Below are positions 1 through 7,227 of a stretch of DNA of 14,209 nucleotides, in pieces (position 1 is the first letter of the stretch; each line of letters begins with the position of its first letter). The notes beneath the pieces were generated by a model. It had not been told where the DNA came from and ran no database searches. It was given only the letters and a program-made list of their open reading frames with translations. Source of the DNA: Entrophospora sp. SA101 (Eukaryota > Glomeromycota > Glomeromycetes > Entrophosporales > Entrophosporaceae); assembly GCA_958430865.1 (NCBI GenBank), contig CAUDNR010004559.1, positions 691 through 14,899 on the forward strand, given 5' to 3'. The translations under genes and the position numbers were made by a program.

Positions 1-68
1 TTAATATGTAAAAACTATTTATGTATAGTTTTTTTATTACTAAATAAAAATATTAATTAAAAAACTTT

Positions 69-196
69 CATTATAGTAACTTTACACAAATTTTATAATA
101 TGTTCACTATAAAGAGATCTCTCAGTACAGTGAACATTTGTTACAGTGAACAAAATCTCAGGAACCAAGGGTTCACTGTAATGAGCTTTGACTGTA
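69..196. repeat. pogo/Tigger-like terminal and subterminal repeat
   Basis: This stretch holds four spaced copies of a short motif: TTCACTATAA, CAGTGAACATTTG, CAGTGAACAAAATC and GTTCACTGTAATG. It ends in CTTTGACTG followed by TA at 195-196. Read from the other strand it starts TA-CAGTCAAAG and continues into repeated 'GTGAAC' boxes, which is the usual look of pogo/Tigger-type ends that insert at TA. A similar end (CACTATGATAAAGTTTGACTGTA) lies at 13704-13727. No matching opposite end is visible, so the body of the element is either outside the window to the left or deleted. The family call rests on pattern only. Confidence 0.45.
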
Positions 197-326
197 GTCA
201 TAAAGTATCTCCCTATCTCTCTACATAACTCTGTAAAATAAAAGACTTTTGTCTGATCATAATTTTCTAATATTAATAACATTTGTGGATAAAAGATACT
301 TATAATGAGAGATCACCTCTCAATTG

Positions 327-857
327 TCACTCTTCCACCCATTTCAGTGGTACTTTATGATCTTTACCAGTGTGTTCTATTGTAGCAAATTGACAATCAT
401 TGGATATTAGAACACGAAAGTAATGCCTGTCATCTGTGATTGCAATTTTTGATGACATTGGATTACTAATACATAAGTCAATTGTTGCCCAATCATTCAT
501 AACAATTTTACCATTTGGTTTAAAATGCTCAGAATGTTCTTTTATTCTTATTCCATCATGGAGAAACTCAAAAGCCCATTTGAATTGTCCATTTAAATAA
601 AAATTAACAGCACCTAAAAAAGATTGAAAAAGATTGAAGTATGATGATAAATAATACAATAAAGAAACAACTCACCTCTGACACCAAAATATGTACCCAC
701 ATCAGGACTCAATCTTCCGGGAATTATTGCCCAAACAGCATGGTAAAATTCATTTTGATACACACGCTCAATAAGGGTGTAACAGTTCTTTTTCGTTAAT
801 TGCGAATATGTAATGTGGCACAGTAATACGAAATTTATTTCGCGTAACGCGTTAAAT
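327..857 (-). pseudogene. 5'-truncated nuclease-like gene of a family expanded in mycorrhizal fungi
   Basis: Two exons join in one frame on the minus strand: an upstream piece ending at 676 and a downstream piece 613 to the TGA at 327-329. They are separated by a 62-nt GT-AG intron (675-614; donor GTGAGT, acceptor TTTTTTAG). The protein contains VYQNEFYHAVW, then LSPDVGTYFG, AVNFYLNGQFKWAFEFLHDG and a tail ending KWVEE. This pattern (W/F-Y-A..., SPDVG, VDFYVN, WAIELLREG) is what I recall for a very abundant Rhizophagus protein family, some members of which sit in Crinkler-like proteins with a restriction-nuclease-type fold. Upstream the frame hits a stop at about 858-860 without a methionine, and the next DNA is AT-rich repeat, so the 5' end is missing or lies in an unrecognised exon. 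The usual aspartate of 'VDFY' is asparagine here, so catalytic loss is possible. The homology is from memory; the splicing and frame are directly visible. Confidence 0.6.
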
Positions 858-861
858 TAAA

Positions 862-1240
862 ACGAAACGTTACAACTTTATTTATATATATTATCGTCAT
901 ATTACTTATTATTTATATTATTTATTATTTATATTACTTATATTATTATTATTTATATTATTTTCTTATGTATATGAGTTACAAATTAAGTGCTGCGGCT
1001 TTCCGGGAAGTTCTAAGATATTATTTTTATTTATTTAATTGTAATATTATATTATGCATTTTTGTATAAAAAGATAAGCTTTCCGTAATTAATAAAGAAT
1101 AACTTGTATAACTTGTACTTTTTTTAATAATTAGAACCATTATATAGTATTTTGACGTAAGGAAAAAGGGTTTCCTTACATAACCTCAAATACTTTAAAA
1201 GAGCAACAAATACTTTTATTGAAAGAAAAAAATAGATATT
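862..1240. other. AT-rich intergenic DNA with (TTATTTATATTA)-type low complexity
   Basis: No gene is seen here. Positions about 878-962 are a simple-sequence run of interleaved TTATTTATA, TTATTA and ATATTATTT units. The short GC-richer island near 992-1006 (GCGGCTTTCCGGGAAG) is the only non-AT-rich piece and contains no recognisable motif. The acgcgtaacgcg palindrome at 839-850 sits at the broken 5' edge of the neighbouring minus-strand gene. Confidence 0.5.
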
Positions 1241-1486
1241 ATGGATATAGTTTTAGTTTCACCAAAAGGTTTTCTTTTTTTCTTTGTAATAATTGTAATT
1301 CAAACCTTCCTTCATAGATCAAAATATAAAATACATACAACTCTACCAACTCAAGAATTCATTACTGCTGCTACTATTACTCAACTAAACCAAGAATTCA
1401 TTGCTGCTGCTATCACTACTCAATTAAATCAAGAATCTACTACCACTACTACTACTCAACCAACTCAAGAATTCATATTTCATTAA
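1241..1486 (+). CDS. possible small membrane-anchored peptide with QEF repeats
   Basis: I do not recognise this 81-residue frame. It starts MDIVLVSPKG, followed by a strongly hydrophobic stretch (residues about 11-25, FLFFFVIIVI) that could be a signal anchor. It then has a Thr/Ala/Gln-rich tail built of about three imperfect 13-14-residue repeats, with cores TQEFITAATITQL, NQEFIAAAITTQL and NQESTTTTTTQP, ending TQEFIFH. The repeats are also clear in the DNA (CAAGAATTCATT recurring). Repetition argues the frame is at least non-random, but no homolog, splice site or promoter supports expression, and it could be a repeat-derived accident. It lies about 350 bp upstream of the nucleoporin start codon on the same strand. 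Confidence 0.25.
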   Translation: MDIVLVSPKGFLFFFVIIVIQTFLHRSKYKIHTTLPTQEFITAATITQLNQEFIAAAITTQLNQESTTTTTTQPTQEFIFH

Positions 1487-1524
1487 AAAAATGTTATCAT
1501 TAGTCTTTTCTTACTATGTTTTAT

Positions 1525-1765
1525 ATTTAACCACACTTGAAATTTTGATATAATATGTTATAGATGCTAATTAAAGAGAGTTCACAAAAAAATGAGAAAT
1601 AGTGTTGCTAATTTTGGGAAATTTCAAAAAGTTCAATTGAAAAGAAACAATAAATACATGGTTTTCCTCACTTTTCACTAAATATTTTACATTTAACCAC
1701 ACTTGAAATTTTGATATATTATATTATAAAGTTTAATTAGGAAAAGTTCATTAAAAAACTGAATT
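1525..1765. repeat. direct repeat pair, 166-bp spacing, upstream of the nucleoporin gene
   Basis: An exact 27-nt copy (ATTTAACCACACTTGAAATT followed by TTGATAT) occurs at 1525-1551 and again at 1691-1717. The similarity continues, more weakly, for about another 45 nt: 'ttatagatgctaattaaag' against 'ttataaagtttaattagg', then 'gttca'. The pair probably reflects a local tandem duplication of about 166 bp whose remainder has diverged. It sits 120-310 bp before the nucleoporin start codon, so it may overlap its promoter. Confidence 0.65.
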
Positions 1766-1835
1766 AAAAAATATTAAAATTAATAGTTTTATAATATTTA
1801 TCTTTCACGACAAGAGAATTTTGTAAAAAAAAATT

Positions 1836-4800
1836 ATGGGTAACACGGATCTGCAAAAATCAACTATTTTGCAAACCACAATAATTAAAATTATGGATAA
1901 TTCAAGTTGGTTAGAATATGTTAGTGATCATCCGGTTTTTTATTCCGACAGTGTAAAATTATCAGGAGATAGTAAGTACAATCAATAAATAAGCTTGTCT
2001 CTAAACAAATATAGCTACTTATAAAATTTTTTAAAAAAAAATCATCTCTCTAATCAAACATAAAAAGCAATAGGATTGGAGAATTATGGAAAACCAAAAA
2101 GAAAACAAACATGTATAGCTATTGAGGGAAATAATCTTATATTAGCTGTAGGATCCGAAATAAGAATATTAAATTTATTGGAGTTTAAAGATGCTTGGCA
2201 ATATGCAAATGAAAATGATGAACTGCATGAAATGTCTGAAAGTGATGACAGTAATCATGACAATGATGACGATAATGATAGTCATCATCATGTACCAAAA
2301 TGGATGTTGAATGTTAAATATATAGTACTTAATACACCAAAAATTAAATTTAAAATTAGATCTTTAATAGTAAATTTTAAAGAAAAAGGGAATGTGATTT
2401 CGGTTGCTGGTGATTACGAATTGGCAGTAGTTCGCTTACCATTAGTTAAATTTAATTTATCAGCATCAGAAAAAAAAGTTGATTGTGTGTAAGAATTTTT
2501 ACATATTATTTATTGATATAAATGAAAAGATTAATTTAATATTTATAAAATAATTATCAAAATAAATAGAACATATCCAATTGGATCTTTTCATCATATG
2601 GAAGGATCAAGTCCTATTTCAAAGATATTATGGCATCCACTAACTAGAATACCTCATTTATTGGTTTTGACTGAAGATGCAATATTAAGGCAATATATTA
2701 GATTTATTTATATAATTCTTATTATAAACAAAACAAAATTTTTACTTATACTTATTTATCTGTGAAATGATAGGATGTACAATATATCTAATGATTGTAA
2801 TGAGCCAGAACAGAAATTTTGTTTCAGTGAAAATCCAGAAAAAACTTTTTCTTTTGGTGCTGAAATACCAAAAGCAGTTTCTTTTTGTTTTGGTCAAGGT
2901 AATAAAGGCTGGTCTAATTTTACTGTATATGTTTTATTTGATAACGGAGATGTTTATGCAATGTGTCCAATAGTACCAAAAAATTGGTAAAAAAATTTAT
3001 TTTTCTTTTACAAAATATTATTACATTAAATCTAATTATTAACTTTTAATAATTTAATGAATTAAAGCTTTAATAGTAGAATATTTATCGAGCAACTAAG
3101 TTGCATAATTTTTAAAAAATATCAAGAGGCTGAAAAACATTTACCATCTAATTCAAATCTTCATATGTATGATTATTTGTATAATCAATATCATTTGCAA
3201 TACAGATGGATTTGTGATGTGTCTCAACAAATTAGTAAACTTCCATCACCATCACCACCATCATCATTCAAGGTAGAATTTTCTTCTCCTGCAAATATTC
3301 AAAATGATTTATTGTTGCAAGGACCATTTTCAATGAGACCAAATCCTTTGGAATTATCACATCATCCTTTTGATGCTAGTGACATAATCTATTTGAATAC
3401 TCAACCCACTAGTGTAATTGTTATAGCTTCTAGTAATGGTAGATTAGATATCTTTCTTGAAGTTGATAAAATTGAAGCATTTTGGAAAATTCAGGTACAT
3501 TGTTATTTTATCGTTTGTTGGAAATAAATATATATATAATCAATAATTTTTATAATATTAATAATTTTATTATTATAATTATTATATACAAATATAAATG
3601 ATTTATTTATTTATTTTATTAGGGATTAAACGAATTCATTGACTCTCCTGTTCTTTTATTATATGAAAGCATTGATTTAGGATTTATTAAAAGTTTTGTT
3701 ACACCAACTTCAAATAGTCCCTTCTCAAGTAAAATTACAACTTCATTAAATCATCCAGTTCTATTAGAAGACCCTCAATACAAAGACATGTTTTATGTGT
3801 GTAATTTTGCAGGTGTTCATGCAATTCGACTTGGTAATTGGTTAAAGGATTTGGAAGAAATTATCACAGATACTATTAATGATGATAATAAAAATAATAA
3901 TAATGGTGATAGTAGTAGTAGTAGTAAGGATGATGATAATAGTAATAGTAATAGTTCAGCGATGGGACAATTTTTTAAAAATCAAAAAAAATCAGAAGTT
4001 AGTTGGATTGCTTGTGTGATTCCTAGGTAACTTTATATATATTTATTTATATATATATAAAAATATTATTTAATTATTTTTAACTTATAAATTATGTTTA
4101 ATAGTAATCCAGATCCTTTAATAGGTTTAGTGATAGTTGATAATGCTCATCTAGGATATTTGGTTCTGATATTAACTTCCACACTGCAACTAAAAGGATT
4201 TCCTTTAGAGAGTAGAACTACACCAATTAAATTGTCAATTGATGATGTTACTCGTTTGAAAAGTATGGGATTTCCCGAAACAGATAAACTAGAGTTTCCA
4301 ATCAAACTACAAGAAGTTCTAACTTCTCAAGGATTAACTTGTCAACCAATTCTTTTGTCACAAATTGGCAATAAACAATCATCCAAAGAATTTGATAGGG
4401 TTAATAGTGAATTGATAAGAGGAATTTCGTTAACAATTGTTAATGAAATAATACCAATTAAATCTTCTGCTCACATATTAATTAATAGGTATTTATATTG
4501 ATTTATATATTCCCTTATACACATGTAATATAATTAACTGGCTTGAGTTATTTTTATTTTAAGAATAAAATTACAATTTCAAATGATAAAACATCAAGCA
4601 GATCTTTTACAGGATCTTAAAAATACCATGGAAGAGAATAAACATCTTAATTCAGAATTGGATGATCGTGTAAATAAAATCAAACAAAAACATTCTTTTT
4701 TAGAAAGTAAAGCCAATCAAATTCTTCAAAAAAGAATAATTCAATCAAATCCAATTCTCGGAGAATTTGAAAATGAGTATTTTGATATGTTAAATCGAGT

Positions 4801-5242
4801 TCAAGAAGATTTAAATGATGAAAATGGTTTAAAAGCTAAAGTAAAACAGGTAAATTTGTTTTATATAATATATATATATATATAATATAATATATTTAAT
4901 CATAATTGTTTTTTAAAAAAAAAAAACTTTTATATATTTAAAGATACAATTACGGCACTCAAAACTGTCTAAATACAATCAGCCAAAGTCAAAATCAAAT
5001 CATTCTAATTCTAATCAAATTCATTTACTTACCGGAAGTCAATTACACAAAGTTGAGACTGCTTTAGACAAAGAGTAAGAATAAATCTTGATATTTTTTT
5101 TTTGTGGTAATCAATATCAATCAATCAATTAATCATGTACTTTATTAGGATGGAACTTATTGAAGAAGCAACAAGTAAAATCCAGGTAGCACAAGAAAAA
5201 CTAAAAAATTTGAATTTGGATAATATTTCCATAAAAGAGTAA
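1836..5242 (+). CDS. NUP82: nucleoporin of the Nup82/Nup88 family (ten exons)
   Basis: This is a nuclear pore component. In known fungi and animals this family sits on the cytoplasmic face with Nup159/Nup214 and Nsp1/Nup62 and supports mRNA export. My model joins 1836-1971, 2074-2488, 2570-2689, 2774-2986, 3077-3494, 3623-4026, 4105-4488, 4564-4849, 4944-5074 and 5149-5242 (2601 nt, 866 aa); every junction keeps frame. Visible family marks are WLEYVSDHPVF (25-35), LILAVGSEIRILNL (67-80), ILWHPL (203-208), GRLDIFLEVDKIEAFW at the end of exon 5, LLLYESIDLGF (445-455) and a beta-propeller-like first two thirds. A charged coiled coil (about 700-790 and 835-866) is typical of this family's C-terminus. 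Acidic/Asn-Ser insertions lie at about 92-118 and 517-547, which explain a length above the usual 710-740. A second in-frame ATG at 1893 (MDNSSWLEY) could be the real start. Intron 3 is GC-AG. Confidence 0.92.
2690..2773 (+). other. GC-AG intron (intron 3) in the nucleoporin gene
   Basis: The exon before it ends ...GCA ATA TTA AG and the next begins G ATG TAC AAT, giving AILR|MYNISND with a phase-2 junction. The intron starts GCAATATATT and ends AATGATAG. No GT exists between 2690 and the TGTGAAATG just before the acceptor, and reading through meets an in-frame TGA at about 2763. A GT-AG solution is therefore unavailable, while the GC donor restores the frame exactly. The exonic AG before the donor fits the GC-AG class; positions after the GC are weak (AATA rather than AAGT). 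Confidence 0.8.
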
Positions 5243-5257
5243 TTAAAGACTTTAAAA

Positions 5258-5263
5258 AATAAA
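5258..5263 (+). terminator. putative poly(A) signal AATAAA of the nucleoporin gene
   Basis: A canonical AATAAA lies 16 nt after the TAA stop codon. Given the base composition it could be chance, but position and strand fit a cleavage/polyadenylation signal. Confidence 0.35.
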
Positions 5264-5747
5264 GGAAGAGCTCTATACTTTTTGAGAAAAAAAAATTAAA
5301 AAAAGTTTTGACAAATTAATTAAAATTTGAGTCACTATTTTGCCAAAGTAATTGATTGTATGTAAAATGTTGCGACCATAGTTGTTAAGTTTCTGTTCCA
5401 GTGAGCACCGGAACACTTATTCATGAAACACTCTATTATTTTTAAATCGCGTGAATAAATTATTAGCCAATTAGAAGTTATTTATCTTTACTATTTAGGA
5501 AATATACCATCACTATTTGTAAAGTTAATAAATTAACTAATAACTTTTTTTTTTACATAAAAAGCCAATTATATAAAGTGAATTTGACTTAAAAGTTCGG
5601 ACTTTCAAATTAAGCATCTATTTATAGTACGACTGTATATTTTAGTGTCAATTTATGGAAAGACTTAATGGATTAAAAATACCAGTGGTGTAAAAAACTC
5701 ATTCGAAATACAGAAAATTTCTTTCTTTATTGTAATACTTATATCTA
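5264..5747. other. intergenic DNA without a gene
   Basis: No open frame or splice-linked coding is supported. It contains a compact GC-richer near-palindrome at 5395-5414 (GTTCCAGTGAGCACCGGAAC, arms of 9 nt with one mismatch around AG). Near 5620-5636 it has 'tttatagtacGACTGTA', which resembles the pogo-like ends elsewhere in the window. The rest is AT-rich and looks like decayed repeat. Confidence 0.4.
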
Positions 5748-5988
5748 ATGTTTTGGGGAGCTGCAAAGAAAAATTGTGATTATAAGTGGTCAAGTTTACA
5801 AATAGTTGTACCAGAAGCATTAAATTCAGTATCCTTAACAACAATTCATCGTTATGCACAAAAAAGCTGGAGATATATGGATGTTTATAGAAAGGGAATT
5901 TCAGGAAGATTAGCTGAGTTTGCAGCGAAAAAGTATAGATCATCACAGGAGAGTTCCTGATTCTGTGTATGATGAAATTAAAATTTAA
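5748..5988 (+). pseudogene. C-terminal tail of a Tc1/mariner-like (DDE) transposase, frameshifted
   Basis: The frame starts MFWGAAKKNCDYKW and continues VPEALNSVSLTTIHRYAQKS, WRYMDVYRKG, RLAEFAAKKYRS, then runs into TGA at 5958-5960. One extra T at about 5943 explains the break. On the shifted frame CAC AGG AGA GTT CCT GAT gives HRRVPDSVYDEIKI and stops at 5986-5988, restoring the 'KKYRSHRRVP' ending common in this family. The preserved pattern (NCDYTW...SVSLTTIRRFAR..WRYMDAY) matches, from memory, the segment after the DDE catalytic domain in Rhizophagus IS630/Tc1-type transposases. No catalytic part is present upstream, so it is an isolated fragment. Confidence 0.6.
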
Positions 5989-6153
5989 CTATTCTTTTAT
6001 TTAAATCTAATTTCTTGTTTGTTTTTTATCTTAAATAAATCTTTGAAACTTTTAAATTTATTATTTTCCAAATTAAGAAAGATCTTTGACTAAAAATGAG
6101 ACTAAATTTTTTTTATGTTATAAATCAATTCCTTTTTAAAGCTGAGTTGAATG

Positions 6154-6294
6154 TAGGGATGGGAATGGTTTGGTTTGGTTTATAAACTGCCAGTTTGGCT
6201 AGTGAATTGCACTGACTGGCAGTTTACCACCACAGTTTGAACTGCAGTTCAAACCCAAACTTAACTGCAGTTTTATAATTTTATTGGTGATCTA
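6154..6294. mobile_element. terminal region of a decayed hAT-type element with palindromes
   Basis: The segment opens TAGGGATGGGAATGG followed by TTTGG repeats and 'TTTATAAACTGCC', a layout common at hAT transposon ends. It holds a perfect 12-bp inverted repeat, TAAACTGCCAGT at 6183-6194 against ACTGGCAGTTTA at 6215-6226, and a perfect 20-bp palindrome, GTTTGAACTGCAGTTCAAAC at 6235-6254. A further related AACTGCAGTT core lies at 6263-6272. The transposase relic just downstream on the minus strand supports the hAT assignment. The opposite end was not found. Confidence 0.5.
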
Positions 6295-6379
6295 TTTTTA
6301 TAAAAATGAAAAATTTGTTCCAACAATTAAGGCTATTTTAAACACCACTACTATCTATTCTCTTCATATTTGCTTGTAC

Positions 6380-6845
6380 TTTAAATTGTTTGCATCAAAT
6401 AGCTGGAGTTCCACCTGATCTCTATATCAAGTTGTAGCACAATAATTCAATTAATTGTGATTGAAATATCTGTTAAAATCCCCCATAAGATTATAGAATT
6501 ACGACCTCCTTCATAAATTATGCACTTTAGTGACTGTCTCATCATGAACTTGCAATCCATACCATACAGCAATATTGAATATGTGGGAACCACAATGGTA
6601 TAACCATTATTTGTAAAAACACTCATTTTTTATTTCCCCTCCAAATTATTTGAAAGTCACACTCAAATTAGCCAATTGGAATATTGTAACCCACCCCAAA
6701 ATTTAATTAATTTTCATGCACAACATTACCAATTGCTGCTGCACTGTCAGTTATTATGCTCAATATTTTTGATGATAAATCTAATTCTTCTAAAAGACTT
6801 TTTATTGCATGTACTATATTTACAGCATTACAAGTGAGATTCATG
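6380..6845 (-). pseudogene. hAT transposase relic (three fragments)
   Basis: Three minus-strand pieces in the expected order, each closed by stops and lying in different frames, match hAT transposase blocks. At 6843-6707: NLTCNAVNIVHAIKSLLEEL then ILSIITDSAAAIGNV (the 'ITTDNAAN' block). At 6593-6511: CGSHIFNIAVWYGLQVHDET (the 'C.AHILNL.V..GL' block). At about 6425-6380: IRWNSSYLMQTI (the 'TRWNSTY.ML' block). Stops and frame changes separate them, so no protein can be made. Together with the terminal-like palindromes at 6154-6294 this is one old hAT insertion. Domain names are from family knowledge; the residues were read from the sequence. Confidence 0.7.
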
Positions 6846-7101
6846 GAATATTAAAAATTCATAATTTTCTTTTATGAACAATAAAAAAATAAACATAGTT
6901 AAATTTTATTGTCAGATCCAATTCAAAATTTAGGACCACAGGATCGGTGTATAAATTCAATGCCCACAATGCCCAGGTGTAACGTCATACATCAGGAAAA
7001 TGGGTACAAATATTATGTGTATATAATACACAATTGCAGGGATTAAGCATATAATATACATACAAATCGTGTATTTTTTATGTATGCAAATTGTACATAT
7101 A
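6846..7101. other. gene-free spacer with a possible degraded MITE copy
   Basis: No coding is seen. Positions about 6945-6993 (CGGTGTATAAATTCAATGCC onward, including CCAGGTGTAACGTCATACATC) line up loosely with the left half of the intact 118-bp MITE at 7950. Shared cores are 'AAATTC..TGC', 'AATGC' and 'GGTGTAAC'. No matching right end or target duplication was found, so this may be an old, half-deleted copy. The remainder is AT-rich. Confidence 0.3.
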
Positions 7102-7227
7102 CAGTCCACACTGTCTATAATGGATCATTGGGCCCAGAAAATTTATCCGTTATAGACAATTGTACTACATTAAGTCATGCGGAATAAAAAATTTTATTTA
7201 TTTATTATTACTATTATATAAAAATTA

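Noticed and set aside
82..282. Minus-strand 66-residue frame
   Set aside because: It runs through the pogo-like terminal repeat boxes; composition and position indicate repeat DNA, not a gene.
2767..2973. Plus-strand frame overlapping nucleoporin exon 4
   Set aside because: It is an alternate-frame shadow; the +0 frame MYNISNDCNEPEQ fits the Nup82/Nup88 family and its splice sites.
5665..5946. Minus-strand 93-residue frame
   Set aside because: It is antisense to the transposase tail, whose plus-strand residues match a known family.
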